A stretch of DNA of 64,000 bases from Desulfovibrio sp. Fe33 (GCF_028532725.1 NZ_JAQKGU010000001.1:434001-498000); one strand, 5' to 3'; positions 1 through 9,199 are shown, counted from the first letter of the stretch. The notes: generated from the letters alone by a model not told the origin. Made by a program: numbers and translations.

Positions 1-413
1 TCCGGCACGCCGTCGAAGAGGGCGTCAAAATCCGCTGTCTGTGCGGCCCGCTCTCGTTCCACGGGGACAACCAGGGCCGCCTCAAGGCCATGACCATACA
101 GAAGATGGCCCTGGGCGATCCCGACGAGTCCGGCCGCTGCGCCCCGGTCTGCCTTGACGGCGAGACCGAGCAGATCACCTGCGACATGGCCGTCATCGCC
201 GTGGGCACCCGGCCCAACCCCATCCTTCTGGAAGCCACCCCGCAACTCGCGCTGAACAAGTGGGGCTATGTCGAGGCCGATCCGGAAACCGGCGAAACCT
301 CCATCCCCAACGTCTTCGCCGGAGGCGATATCGTCACCGGCGCGGCCACCGTCATCTCCGCCATGGGAGCCGGACGCCGAGCCGCCAAAGCCATCGCCGA
401 CCGCCTGCTGTAG
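1..413 (+). CDS. FAD-dependent NAD(P)H oxidoreductase, glutamate synthase small-chain type (3' end only)
   Basis: Only the last ~137 codons are present; the gene enters from the left edge. The visible part ends in the classic C-terminal FAD/NAD(P)-binding signature of the GltD/GltA/NfnB family: an AVGTRPNP stretch, then IPNVFAGGDIVTGAATVISAMGAGRRAA, where the GD dyad contacts FAD. Known members pass electrons between NAD(P)H and ferredoxin or the glutamate synthase large subunit. In sulfate reducers the same fold is also the large subunit of NADH-dependent ferredoxin:NADP oxidoreductase. Without the N-terminus and upstream partner I cannot choose between these. A strong terminator follows 25 nt after the stop, so this is the last gene of its operon. 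Confidence 0.8.
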   Translation, partial: RHAVEEGVKIRCLCGPLSFHGDNQGRLKAMTIQKMALGDPDESGRCAPVCLDGETEQITCDMAVIAVGTRPNPILLEATPQLALNKWGYVEADPETGETSIPNVFAGGDIVTGAATVISAMGAGRRAAKAIADRLL

Positions 414-438
414 CGGGTCGCGGTGTTAACGCAATGAG

Positions 439-472
439 AAAGCCCCGCACTGATGTGCGGGGCTTTTTTTTT
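439..472 (+). terminator. Rho-independent terminator
   Basis: A perfect GCCCCGCAC/GTGCGGGGC stem with a TGAT loop is followed by a run of eight T. It closes the flavoprotein gene that ends at 413. Confidence 0.92.
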
Positions 473-724
473 GCCTCCGGCGGCCGGGGGAAGGGGAGAG
501 GGAAACCCTTTGAGAAAAGGGTTTCCCTCTCCCCTTCCCCCGGACCCCCATCCCCTCTCCTTTCCTAAACTTTTTGGGCCGCTTCGCGGGGGGCGCTATT
601 TATAAATCCGAAAAGAAGTCGGCTTAACGTGTTAGCCGTACTCCGCGAAGCGGCGATAAAAAGTTTTGAAAGGGGGTCCAGGGGGGAAACTTTCTCAAAA
701 GTTTCCCCCCTGGCCGCCGGAGGC
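473..724. repeat. Three-arm structured intergenic repeat, family A, copy 1
   Basis: The 252 bp element is bounded by 13 bp inverted ends (GCCTCCGGCGGCC ... GGCCGCCGGAGGC). Inside are a near-perfect 26 bp hairpin at about 485-540, a central palindrome built on CCGCTTCGCGG / CCGCGAAGCGG flanked by AAACTTTTT / AAAAAGTTT, and a second long hairpin at about 678-713. A second copy in opposite orientation lies at 42415-42655, and a decayed fragment at 38153-38222. There is no convincing ORF. The element sits between two transcripts and could act as a bidirectional terminator or as a non-autonomous (MITE/REP-like) element. Confidence 0.85.
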
Positions 725-735
725 ATTGTAATCAA

Positions 736-2097
736 TTAATCAGTAGGGTGGCCTGTGTTTTGGATTTCGTGCCCAGCTATGCGTTCCAGGCGTTGGCGGA
801 TCATGCGGATATGCAGTCGGAGGGAGTAGATATAGTCCGTGTATGACAGGGGGACCGAGGTTTCTAGGACGAGGCGGTCCATCTCTTCAAGTTTGGCGAG
901 CATCTCGCGGGCCTTGTCCGCGTCGGTGAGGTGAAAGGCTTCCATGTCGAGTTTCTTGAGTTGTTTGTACCACTTGAAGATGCGCCGCCGTATCTGCCAG
1001 CGGTAGGCGGGCGGGGTGATCTTGAACAGGGGGAACAGCAGGGTCAGCAGGGGGATGAGCAGGATCTTGAGCCGCTCCACGGTGATGGCCGCCTGGAAGG
1101 GCAGGTAGCGCATGAGCAGGGGCGGGCCGGATTTGTAGAAGTTTACGGCCTCGTCGCTCAAGGGGAAGAGCACGGCCTCGCCGTTGGGGAACTGCCCGGT
1201 GCGGGCGAACATGTCGCCCTTGTCGTGGGCTTCTTGCGCCGCCAGGAGGAAGAGGTATTTGAGCGCCGGGTGGAGGTCTTCCCGGACCACCAGGTTGGCC
1301 GTGGGCGCGAGCAGGGTCACGTCCTGGGCGGGCAGGTCGCGCATGAGATCGACGCCGCCCCGTGGCAGGGTCAGCTTGGCGAGGAAGTGGCGGGTGCGCG
1401 CGTAGGTTTCGGCCCGGGCAAAGGAGTACGGGGTCACGTTTTTGTATGCTTCGCACAAGGTGCGTACATCCTTGGAATTCACTCCGGCGATGACGAACAG
1501 GGCGTCGATTCCGCCGTCAAACAGTTCGGGGACGGCCTGGGCGGAGCCCTGGGGGAGCAGGTCGGCGGTTTCGTCGTTGACGCCGTTCGCGTCGAGAAGC
1601 TGGCGGACCAGGTGGCTGGTGCCGCTGCCTTCGGCTCCGACCGCTATTTTGCGGCCTTTGAGGTCGGCCAGGGTTTTGGGCTTGAGCCTCCGGGCGGTGA
1701 ACAGCCAGACCGGTTCGTAGTAGAGGCTGCCGAGGCTCTCCAGGTCCGGATGGTCTTCGGGGGCGGCTATGCCGCCCTGCATGAAGGCGGCCTGCACCCC
1801 GGAGTCGGGATCGTCGATGATCGAAAGGTTGTCCATGGACCCGTTGGAGGTGCGCACTTCCAGCTCGAAACCGTGTTGCTTGAAGAATTCGGCATACCGC
1901 AGGGCAAAGGCGTAATAAGCGCCGCTTTCGCCGCCTGTGACCATCGTGACCTTGTTCGGCGGCAGCGGCTTGACGAACTGGAAGGTTACCCACAGGGCCA
2001 GGGCGAGCAGGCCCGCCGCCGCTCCGTAGATGAGGAACGACATGAGCACATGGGACCGCAGAAACGCTACGAGCTGTTTGATATAGGGGTTGCGCAT
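736..2097 (-). CDS. TAXI-family TRAP transporter solute-binding protein, membrane-anchored
   Basis: A 453-residue protein. An N-terminal membrane segment (about residues 15-38) anchors it outside the cell membrane. The receptor domain follows, with VTGGESGAYYAFALRYAEFF near its start and AVGAEGSGTSHLVRQLLDANG further on, both typical of TAXI receptors. A second hydrophobic stretch near residues 340-360 (LLIPLLTLLFPLF) precedes a basic, helical C-terminal tail. Start chosen at 2097 because the open frame upstream runs into the divergent regulator and does not look like protein of this family. TAXI receptors normally feed a fused DctQM permease; none is nearby, so this is an orphan receptor. 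It may act with a distant permease or as a sensory receptor. Confidence 0.85.
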   Translation of the reverse strand: MRNPYIKQLVAFLRSHVLMSFLIYGAAAGLLALALWVTFQFVKPLPPNKVTMVTGGESGAYYAFALRYAEFFKQHGFELEVRTSNGSMDNLSIIDDPDSGVQAAFMQGGIAAPEDHPDLESLGSLYYEPVWLFTARRLKPKTLADLKGRKIAVGAEGSGTSHLVRQLLDANGVNDETADLLPQGSAQAVPELFDGGIDALFVIAGVNSKDVRTLCEAYKNVTPYSFARAETYARTRHFLAKLTLPRGGVDLMRDLPAQDVTLLAPTANLVVREDLHPALKYLFLLAAQEAHDKGDMFARTGQFPNGEAVLFPLSDEAVNFYKSGPPLLMRYLPFQAAITVERLKILLIPLLTLLFPLFKITPPAYRWQIRRRIFKWYKQLKKLDMEAFHLTDADKAREMLAKLEEMDRLVLETSVPLSYTDYIYSLRLHIRMIRQRLERIAGHEIQNTGHPTD

Positions 2098-2263
2098 AAT
2101 GACTGAATGTAGAGAAAAGCGGGATTTCGGGCAAGACGGGAAATGCAATTCCCGGCACATCCGTTTCGGCGGGGATAGGCCGCGTCTTGCGAAGCGCGCC
2201 GAATATGGGTAGAGATGAAAAAGAGTTGGAGTTTTTCGTCTCGCAACACGGACCGGACACGCC

Positions 2264-3136
2264 ATGCCCAAGCTGAAAACCCTGCTGATCCATCCAGACC
2301 CCGAGGTCCGCACGGCCCTGCGCGACGCGCTGGACGAGGTGCCTTTCGTTCAGGTCCTGGGCGAGGCGGTCTCGGCCTTCGAGGCGTTGGAGCTGCTTGA
2401 GGCCATTCCCTACGGGGTGTTCTTCGTGGGCGTGGAATTGCCTGGCGGGGCTTCGGGCATAGAGATGGCCCAGATGCTCGCCGGGCGCAGGAACAAGCCC
2501 GCGCTGGTGTTCATTTCCGATTCCGAGACCCAGGCTTATGCCGCCTTCGAGCTGGGGGCCACGGATTATCTGCTCTGGCCGCCCGCGCCCGGACGTATGG
2601 CCCGGACCATGGACCGCCTCCAGAATTTCAAGACCCGGTTTCGGGAGGTGCCGCCACCGGTCCCGTACCCGGACGATCCGGACGACGATTCCGGGGATGG
2701 CTATGAGCAGACCGTGAAGCTGCCCCTGCCCGAGGAGGAGCAGGACACCTTCCTGGCCGCATTGCAGGCCGCCTGGGACCAGACCACGGGCCGTCGGCCG
2801 GAGATCGACAAGCTGGCCGTCAACCAGGACGGCCGGACCATCCTCATCCCATACGATCAGATCATCTTCGTCGAGGCGTTCGAAGACTATTCCTACGTGC
2901 ACACGGCCACCCAGAAATTTCTTTCGTCCTACAGGCTCAAGAACCTGGAGGACCGGCTAGGCCCGCATCGTTTCTTCCGCGTGCATCGCAAGTACCTGGT
3001 GAACCTGGACATGGTCACCGAGATCGCGAGTATGCCCGGTTCGAACTTCATGTTGCGAACCGCCGGACGCACGCGCATCGAGCTGCCCATCAGCAGGAGG
3101 CGCATCGCCGAGTTGAAGAAGATCATCGGGCTGTGA
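2264..3136 (+). CDS. LytTR-domain transcriptional regulator with degenerate receiver domain
   Basis: A 290-residue protein. Residues 1-120 have the order and length of a response-regulator receiver. However, the phosphoacceptor position is Gly56 (FFVGVELPG instead of LLD..MPG), only one acid of the first acidic pair is clear (HPDPE), and the conserved Lys is Trp105 (DYLLWPP). Residues ~180-290 form a LytTR DNA-binding domain: FVEAFEDYSYVHT, then FFRVHRKYLVNLD and LPISRRR. It therefore probably binds DNA but is not switched by aspartate phosphorylation. It diverges from the TAXI receptor gene with about 166 bp between starts, and acs lies 160 bp downstream; either could be its target. No histidine kinase lies nearby. 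Confidence 0.88.
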   Translation: MPKLKTLLIHPDPEVRTALRDALDEVPFVQVLGEAVSAFEALELLEAIPYGVFFVGVELPGGASGIEMAQMLAGRRNKPALVFISDSETQAYAAFELGATDYLLWPPAPGRMARTMDRLQNFKTRFREVPPPVPYPDDPDDDSGDGYEQTVKLPLPEEEQDTFLAALQAAWDQTTGRRPEIDKLAVNQDGRTILIPYDQIIFVEAFEDYSYVHTATQKFLSSYRLKNLEDRLGPHRFFRVHRKYLVNLDMVTEIASMPGSNFMLRTAGRTRIELPISRRRIAELKKIIGL

Positions 3137-3296
3137 GGGGATAGTTTGGCACCCGGACCAGGCCGTGGGCCGCGGTCCGACCGTTTAACCCGCCGCTGCT
3201 ACCGCTGGCCGAATAAGCCGGGAGTTGCGGGACGAAAATGCTATGAGTGAGACTCGCAAGACCGGTTTCCCCCGGTCGACCCTGCGAGGAGGGCAT

Positions 3297-5213
3297 ATGG
3301 ACCGGTCAGGCGCGATAGATACTTTACTACAGGAAGAACGGGTTTTTCGTCCGCTTCCGCAATTGGTCATTGAGGCCAACGTCAATCCCCAGGAACTGGA
3401 AGGGGCGCGCAGGTTCGCGGCCGCCGATCCCGCCGGATATTGGGAGGAGGCCGCCGACGAGCTGGATTGGTTCAAGAAGTGGGATCAGGTCCTGGACGAC
3501 AAGGACGCGCCTTTCTACCGCTGGTTTCCCGGCGCGCGCTGCAACATCGTCTACAATGCCCTCGACCGCCACATCGAGACCGCCAACAAGAACAAGCTCG
3601 CCCTCATCTGGGAAGGGGAGCCGGGCGATCAGCGCAAGTACACCTATTTCGAGCTGTACCGCGAGGTCAACCGCTTCGCCAACGCCCTGCGTTCCCTCGG
3701 CATACGCAAGGGCGACCGCGTGGTCATCTACATGCCGCCGCTGCCTGAGACGGTCATCGCCATGCTCGCCTCCGCCAAGATCGGGGCGGTTCATTCCGTG
3801 GTCTTCGCCGGGTTCTCGGCCAAGGCGCTCCGCAAGCGCATCAACGACGCCCAGGCCAAGCTGGTCATCACCTCCGACGGGTTCTACCGCAACGGGCGGA
3901 TAATCAGCCTCAAGGATACTGCCGACGAGGCCCTGGTCGGGGCGTGCGCCGATTGCGTTGAGGCCATGGTCGTGGTCCGGCGGTGCAACCTGAGCGTGGA
4001 CATGGTCGACGGCCGCGACTTCCAGTACGAGGACCTGGTCCGCCAGGAGCGCAACGAGGCTCCCACCGAGGTCATGGACGCCGACGACCCGCTCTTCCTG
4101 CTCTACACCTCCGGGACCACCGGCACGCCCAAGGGCGTGATTCACTCCCACGGCGGTTATATGGTCGGCGTCCACCGGACCCTGACCACGGTTTTCGACA
4201 TCAAGCCCACGGACATCTTCTGGTGCACCGCCGATCCGGGCTGGATCACGGGTCACTCGGCGGGCATTTACGGTCCGCTCATGGCCGGGACCACCTCGGT
4301 CATGTACGAGGGGCATCCCAACTATCCCCAGGCCGACCGCCTATGGTCCGTGGTGGCCAAGTACGGGGTGACCATTTTCTATACCGCCCCGACCATGATC
4401 CGGATGCTCATGCGTTTCGGCGCCCAGTATCCCAAGCAGCACGACCTTTCCAGCCTGCGCCTGCTCGGCACCGTGGGCGAATCCATTTCGCCCGAAGCGT
4501 GGATATGGCTCTACAAGAACGTGGGCCGGTCTGAATGCCCGGTGCTCGACACCTGGTGGCAGACCGAGACCGGCATGTTCATGATCTCGCCCATGCCCAT
4601 CTCGGTGCTCAAGCCCGGTTCCGTGACCAAGGCCCTGCCCGGGGTTGAGGTGGACGTGGTGGACCGGGACGGCAATCCCGTGCCGCCGGGGAAGGGCGGG
4701 CTGCTCGTCGTCACCGCGCCCTGGCCGTCCATGATGACCGGCATGTGGAACGACGACGACCGTTATAAGGAATATTGGTCGCGAATCCCCGGCATGTACT
4801 ACGCGGGCGACGTGGCCCGCCGCGACGAGGACGGCTACCTCTGGATACAGGGGAGGGCCGACGACGTCATAAATATCGCCGGACACCGCATCGGCTCGGC
4901 CGAACTGGAGGCCGCCTTCGGCGTGCATCCGGCCGTTTCCGAATGCGCCGTCATCGGCGTTCCCGATCAGATCAAGGGCGAGGCCGCCAAGGCGTTCGTC
5001 ATGCTCAACGAGGGGTTCGCCCCCGGCGACGATCTCATCAAGGATCTCAAAAAGACCATTCGCAACGAGCTGGGCCCGGTGGCCGTCATCAAGTCCGTCG
5101 AGTTTCGCGACAAGCTGCCCAAGACGCGCTCCGGCAAGCTCATGCGCCGCGTGCTCAAGGCCGAGGAATCCGGCTTCGAGATCGGCGACCTGACCGGGCT
5201 CGACGAGGACTGA
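3297..5213 (+). CDS. acs: Acetyl-CoA synthetase (AMP-forming), copy 1
   Basis: Activates acetate to acetyl-CoA through acetyl-AMP in the cytoplasm. The adenylate-forming signatures are all present: [35 protein letters not shown], and the catalytic Lys in [11 protein letters not shown] near the C-terminus. The frame is open from a TTG at 3225 and an ATG at 3243. I chose 3297 because AGGAGG precedes it, and because the paralogue at 38453 aligns from this point ([11 protein letters not shown] with [11 protein letters not shown]). That gives 638 residues, normal for the family. It appears to be a single-gene unit. The second acs in the window suggests roles in different conditions or for different short acids (acetate versus propionate). 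Confidence 0.93.
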   Translation: MDRSGAIDTLLQEERVFRPLPQLVIEANVNPQELEGARRFAAADPAGYWEEAADELDWFKKWDQVLDDKDAPFYRWFPGARCNIVYNALDRHIETANKNKLALIWEGEPGDQRKYTYFELYREVNRFANALRSLGIRKGDRVVIYMPPLPETVIAMLASAKIGAVHSVVFAGFSAKALRKRINDAQAKLVITSDGFYRNGRIISLKDTADEALVGACADCVEAMVVVRRCNLSVDMVDGRDFQYEDLVRQERNEAPTEVMDADDPLFLLYTSGTTGTPKGVIHSHGGYMVGVHRTLTTVFDIKPTDIFWCTADPGWITGHSAGIYGPLMAGTTSVMYEGHPNYPQADRLWSVVAKYGVTIFYTAPTMIRMLMRFGAQYPKQHDLSSLRLLGTVGESISPEAWIWLYKNVGRSECPVLDTWWQTETGMFMISPMPISVLKPGSVTKALPGVEVDVVDRDGNPVPPGKGGLLVVTAPWPSMMTGMWNDDDRYKEYWSRIPGMYYAGDVARRDEDGYLWIQGRADDVINIAGHRIGSAELEAAFGVHPAVSECAVIGVPDQIKGEAAKAFVMLNEGFAPGDDLIKDLKKTIRNELGPVAVIKSVEFRDKLPKTRSGKLMRRVLKAEESGFEIGDLTGLDED

Positions 5214-5462
5214 CGTCCGGCAGGGCGTCGCCGCAGGAAGGTCGATTCCCATCGTGAAGGGGATTTCCCCGAACCTCCATATTTCCCCGTCCCCTCCGCG
5301 AGAGGTTGAGGGCGGCCGCGCCGTTGCGGACTAGAGGCCGGACGGCTGGTCTTTGAGAACGCTCTTTGCCAGGTCCGGGCGTTTGCCGTCCGCGCGGTGC
5401 GGCGGGGCGGGGATCGCACGCGCCGGCTTGCGCGCAGGCGGCGGAAAGGGTAGGTTTTGCGC

Positions 5463-6188
5463 ATGACCCGTATCGCCATAATGTCCGACGTGCACGGCAA
5501 TTTCGAAGCCCTGAATGAGGTCCTGGCCGACCTCGACAGGCAGGGCGTGATCGCGGCCTATTGTCTGGGGGACATGGTCGGGTACGGGCCGCAGCCCGCC
5601 GAATGCGTCGACCTGCTGCGGGAGCGCGGTGTCCATTGCACCATGGGCAACCATGAGCAGGGGCTCATCAATATCCATTACCTGCGCGGCTTCAACCAGC
5701 CTGCCGCCGACGTCCTGCGGCGCACGCGGGAGATGATCTCCGAGGAGGCGTTCCACTGGCTCGTCTCCCGGCCCAAGTCTCTGGTCGCCCATGGCTGCCG
5801 TTTCGTGCACGGGCTGCCGCCGGATTCGGTCACCGAATACCTCTGGAAGCACGAAGACGACATGGCTCCGGTTTTTTCCGGCTATGCCGAGGACGTCTGC
5901 TTTGTGGGGCATACCCACGACCTCATGCGGTTCGTCAGCCTCAGGGGGGTACCCGAACGGTTCCCCCTGCCCGAAGGTGAAACCCTGCTCGAACCGGCGG
6001 TCCGGCATCTGGTCAACATCGGATCGGTGGGCCAGCCCCGCGACGGGGACAACCGGGCCAAATACGGCGTGCTCGATCTCGAAACCCAAGTCCTGACAAT
6101 GCGTTTCATCCCCTACGACATCAAGAAGACCGCCGATCTCATCATGGCTCACGGCTTCCATCGCGCCTTCGCGGACCGCCTCTGGTAG
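5463..6188 (+). CDS. Calcineurin-like metallophosphoesterase (YfcE/ApaH-type)
   Basis: A 241-residue cytosolic phosphoesterase. The dimetal-site motifs appear in the usual order: IMSDVHGNFEAL, GDMVGYGPQPAEC, GNHEQG, a His in LVAHG, and FVGHTHDLM. Close relatives hydrolyse phosphodiesters or nucleotide-derived substrates; the true substrate cannot be read from the sequence. ATG 5463 is preferred over the in-frame TTG at 5457, having a weak purine-rich stretch (GGAAAGGG) upstream. It appears to be transcribed alone and ends at a strong terminator. A second protein of the same broad family is encoded at 29773-30510. Confidence 0.85.
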   Translation: MTRIAIMSDVHGNFEALNEVLADLDRQGVIAAYCLGDMVGYGPQPAECVDLLRERGVHCTMGNHEQGLINIHYLRGFNQPAADVLRRTREMISEEAFHWLVSRPKSLVAHGCRFVHGLPPDSVTEYLWKHEDDMAPVFSGYAEDVCFVGHTHDLMRFVSLRGVPERFPLPEGETLLEPAVRHLVNIGSVGQPRDGDNRAKYGVLDLETQVLTMRFIPYDIKKTADLIMAHGFHRAFADRLW

Positions 6189-6206
6189 GGCGTTCGTTCC
6201 GCCGAC

Positions 6207-6250
6207 GGCAAAAGCCCCCGCGCACCCGTGCGCGGGGGCTTTTGCCGTTT
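6207..6250 (+). terminator. Rho-independent terminator
   Basis: A long perfect stem, GGCAAAAGCCCCCGCGCA paired with its complement around a CCCG loop, followed by GTTTT. The symmetrical A and T runs would let it work in both directions. It isolates the phosphoesterase gene from the sulfur operon. Confidence 0.9.
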
Positions 6251-6407
6251 TCGGCCGGTGTCTTTCGGCTGCCGCCGGGGTGGGTCCGGCCACCCTTTTC
6301 CCGCCGCGAAAACAAAATCGGTTCAGCTATCCATCTTGAATTACGTCATATATCGAATAAATTGTTTATTCCGGACTGTTTTTATCGAAAATTTCCATAT
6401 GGCCCTA

Positions 6408-6436
6408 TTGACACCTATACCCCGTATGGGTATATG
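6408..6436 (+). promoter_or_regulatory. Sigma70 promoter of the sulfur oxidoreductase operon
   Basis: TTGACA at 6408-6413, a 17 bp spacer, then TATATG at 6431-6436: a near-consensus housekeeping promoter in locally A/T-rich DNA, 121 bp before the first ATG of the operon at 6557. The CstR-type palindrome covers the spacer and most of the -10 element, so a bound repressor would block RNA polymerase. Confidence 0.75.
6416..6434. promoter_or_regulatory. CsoR/CstR-type operator palindrome
   Basis: TATACCC - CGTAT - GGGTATA: seven-base perfect arms around a five-base centre. Operators of the CsoR/CstR/FrmR (DUF156) family are known for the pattern ATACCC..GGGTAT. A member of that family is encoded at 13613-13906 at the far end of the same island, with a related palindrome at 13542-13563. 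Binding has not been shown; the assignment rests on pattern and context. Confidence 0.75.
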
Positions 6437-6556
6437 GGAATCGCAGGCTGGTATTGAATGAAGGTTATAATGTCCAAGAATTTTAGCAGGCCATAAGGTC
6501 TGCAAGAGTGTGAAAACCGTTTGCCTGACGTGCAACAAGTCAACGTTGGAGGGAGT

Positions 6557-6877
6557 ATGAAAAGCAAGCTCGTCCTGGCCGTGGCGACGGCCCTGATTAC
6601 CGTATTCGCCGTTTCCATGGCCTTTGCAATGGGCGAAGGCAACGCCCGCAAGGGAAAGTTCCTGTACCGGAAGAACTGTCGTTCCTGTCACGGCTCGACC
6701 GCCAGCGACATCAGCCCGGCGGACAAGACCCAGGCCGAATGGAAGGCCCTGTTCTCCGATACGGGCAAGATCAAGTGCAGCCCCGAGTGGACCGTCAACG
6801 AGAGCGACCTGAACGACATCTTCACCTACCTGCATGACTACGCCAAGGACTCCCCGTCCCCGGCCAAGTGCAGCTAA
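6557..6877 (+). CDS. Small periplasmic monohaem cytochrome c
   Basis: A 106-residue precursor with a Sec signal peptide (cleavage near AFA-MG, about residue 24). Haem attaches at Cys41-Arg-Ser-Cys44-His45. No Met follows the haem motif in the mature protein, so the usual His/Met ligation is unlikely; His93 or Cys74/Cys105 are the candidates. It is the first gene of the sulfur operon, 127 nt before the molybdoenzyme subunit, so it probably exchanges electrons with that complex in the periplasm. Start chosen at 6557, where GGAGGGAGT precedes the ATG and the signal peptide begins directly; the in-frame ATG at 6521 adds a non-signal stretch. Confidence 0.88.
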   Translation: MKSKLVLAVATALITVFAVSMAFAMGEGNARKGKFLYRKNCRSCHGSTASDISPADKTQAEWKALFSDTGKIKCSPEWTVNESDLNDIFTYLHDYAKDSPSPAKCS

Positions 6878-7003
6878 CGCAGAGCGGCAAGGGCCGCGCC
6901 CGGAGTTCCCGGCGCGGCCCTACACAACCGTCTTTCTTCCGCCCCGCTTCCAGGCTTGCGCGGAATCCTGTCCGACAGCAGAGCGGACGTTTGGAGGTAC
7001 TCA

Positions 7004-9199
7004 GTGACCAATGCAAAGCAGACGATGTCCCGTCGCGATTTCTTCCGGGCCTCCGGCCTGGTGGCGGCAGGGGCTGTGGGCGGCCCGGCACTGCTCGGCG
7101 GCCTGAAAAAGGCCCGTGCGGCATCGCCGGCCAAGCCCGCCTGGGATTCCAGGTTTTCGGTTTGCGACATATGCTTCAACAAGTGCGGCCTCATTGCCCG
7201 CGTTGAAGACGGGGTGGTCAGGAAACTCGACCCCAATCCCAAATTTCTCAAATCCAGAGGTATGCTCTGTGCGCGCGGCAACGCGGGCATAGCCCAGGTC
7301 TACGACCCGGACCGCCTCAAGCATCCCCTGCTCAGGAAGGGCGCGCGCGGTGAAGGCAAGTGGCAGCGCATCCCTTGGGACGAGGCTTTGGACATGGCCG
7401 CGCAGAAGATGGCCGAGGTCCGCGAAAAGTACACCTCTTGCGGACATCTGTTCACGGCCGGGACCGACCTGCACACGCAGTTCGTGGGCCGGTTCGCCGA
7501 GGTGTACGGCTCGTTCAACGTGACCTCGCACGAGTCCCTGTGCCTGGTCTCTGGCAGCCGCGCGTTCCTCGACACCTTCGGCGAGGTCCCCTTCGCCGAC
7601 GTGCTCAATTCCAAGTATGTAATGATGGTCGGGGCCAACCGCTTCGAGGCGCTTGTCACTCCGGACTCCATCGACCTGATGACCGCCATCCGCGAGAACG
7701 GCTGCAAGCTGGTCACGCTCGACCCGCGCTACACCAAGACCGCGGCCCTGTCCCACGAGTGGTATCCGGTCAGGCCCGGCACGGACATGGCCTTCATGCT
7801 CGCCCTTGCCCACGTCATCATCAACGAGAATCTTTACGACGCGCAGTGGGTGGCGGAGAAGACCTTCGGCATCGAGCAGCTCACGGCTCACGTGCAGCCG
7901 TACACCCCCGGCTTCGCCGCCGAGCAGTGCGGCATCCCGGCCGAGGACATCACCCGCATGGCCCGCGAGCTGGCCGCGGCCGCTCCGGCCTCCATGGTCT
8001 ATCCCGGCCGCCGCACCTCGGATTACGAGGACTCCACCCAGATCCGCCGCAGTTTCGCCATCGTCAACGGCCTGCTCGGCAACTGGGACAAGCCCGGCGG
8101 GCTTCTGGCCGCGCGCCAGGTGGGACTGAAGGGCGTGCCCTATGACGCCCCGTGGTACGACGAGAACATGGAGGACCGCATCGACGCGGGCAAGGTGCCC
8201 ATGATGTTCGAGCACGAAGGTTCCTTCCTCGTCACTCGCGATTCGATCCTGGCCGACGATCCGTATCCGATTCGGGGCTGGTTCGTTTACAAGACCAACC
8301 CCATGGGCACGGCTCCCAACCGCAAGAAGACCATCGAGATGATGAACAAGATGGACTTCATCACCGTGGTGGACATAGCCATGTCCGACACGGCCTGGAT
8401 GGCCGACCTGGTCCTGCCTTCCCAGTCCTATCTGGAGCGCACGGACCCGTGTTCCGGCCTTCAGGGTTCCGTGGCCTGCGCCTGCGTGGTCAAGCGCGAC
8501 CCGGTCATCGAACCGCTGTACGAGTCCCGGCCCCTGTTCGACATCATGAAGGGCATCGCCAACCGCCTGGACCTGGGCGAGTTCTTCGACTTCACCATCG
8601 AGGAATACCGCGAGATGCAGACCCGCGACATCCCCGAGGCGTTGAAGGTCATGGACCGCGACGGCGTGTACTACAATCCGTCCAAGGTCTACGGCATCTA
8701 CGACGGGCGCATTTACAAGACGCTGTCCAAGAAGGTCGAACTGTACAACCAGCGTTACGAGCAGATGGGACTCGACCCGCTGCCCAACTACACGCCTCCG
8801 TCGGGGCCGCCCAAGAACCAGTTCCGCATGGTCATCGGCCGCAACGCCATGATTACCCAGACCTCGACGGCCAACAACGCGCTCCTGCATGAGTTCGTGC
8901 CCGGCAACACCCTCTGGCTCAACACCGAATCCGCGGCGAATCTGGGCATCGCGGACGGCGATCTCGTCGAAGTGACGAGCCCGGTGGGCAGGCAGGAGCT
9001 CAAGGCCGAGGTAACGGACAAGATTCGTCCCGACACCGTGTACATGCTCTCCGGCTACAACACCCTGTCCACCATGCAGAGCCTTTCCCACGGCAACGGC
9101 GCATCCATCAACGAGCTGCTGGACGACGATTACGACGCCATCACCGGCAACGCGTCCATGCACACCACGTTTGTCACCGTAACAAGGAAGGTGGCGTAA
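7004..9199 (+). CDS. Molybdopterin oxidoreductase catalytic subunit (thiosulfate/polysulfide reductase PhsA/PsrA-like)
   Basis: A 731-residue Mo-bisPGD enzyme of the DMSO-reductase superfamily, exported folded by Tat (SRRDFFRAS, residues 9-17). The [4Fe-4S] ligands are Cys54, Cys57, Cys61 and Cys89. The likely Mo ligand is Cys180 in SHESLCLVSG, as in thiosulfate, polysulfide and related reductases. The C-terminal region (about 620-731) is the molydopterin dinucleotide-binding domain. GTG at 7004 is the start, with GGAGGT five bases upstream. The next gene begins at its stop codon. Neighbouring FeS and cytochrome b subunits, rhodaneses and a TorD-like chaperone point to a sulfur-compound substrate. 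Thiosulfate, polysulfide and tetrathionate cannot be separated by eye, nor can the direction of catalysis. Confidence 0.88.
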   Translation: MTNAKQTMSRRDFFRASGLVAAGAVGGPALLGGLKKARAASPAKPAWDSRFSVCDICFNKCGLIARVEDGVVRKLDPNPKFLKSRGMLCARGNAGIAQVYDPDRLKHPLLRKGARGEGKWQRIPWDEALDMAAQKMAEVREKYTSCGHLFTAGTDLHTQFVGRFAEVYGSFNVTSHESLCLVSGSRAFLDTFGEVPFADVLNSKYVMMVGANRFEALVTPDSIDLMTAIRENGCKLVTLDPRYTKTAALSHEWYPVRPGTDMAFMLALAHVIINENLYDAQWVAEKTFGIEQLTAHVQPYTPGFAAEQCGIPAEDITRMARELAAAAPASMVYPGRRTSDYEDSTQIRRSFAIVNGLLGNWDKPGGLLAARQVGLKGVPYDAPWYDENMEDRIDAGKVPMMFEHEGSFLVTRDSILADDPYPIRGWFVYKTNPMGTAPNRKKTIEMMNKMDFITVVDIAMSDTAWMADLVLPSQSYLERTDPCSGLQGSVACACVVKRDPVIEPLYESRPLFDIMKGIANRLDLGEFFDFTIEEYREMQTRDIPEALKVMDRDGVYYNPSKVYGIYDGRIYKTLSKKVELYNQRYEQMGLDPLPNYTPPSGPPKNQFRMVIGRNAMITQTSTANNALLHEFVPGNTLWLNTESAANLGIADGDLVEVTSPVGRQELKAEVTDKIRPDTVYMLSGYNTLSTMQSLSHGNGASINELLDDDYDAITGNASMHTTFVTVTRKVA

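Noticed and set aside
3120-3224. Sigma54 promoter upstream of acs copy 1 (TGGCAC near 3149)
   Set aside because: No GC-type -12 element at the required spacing.
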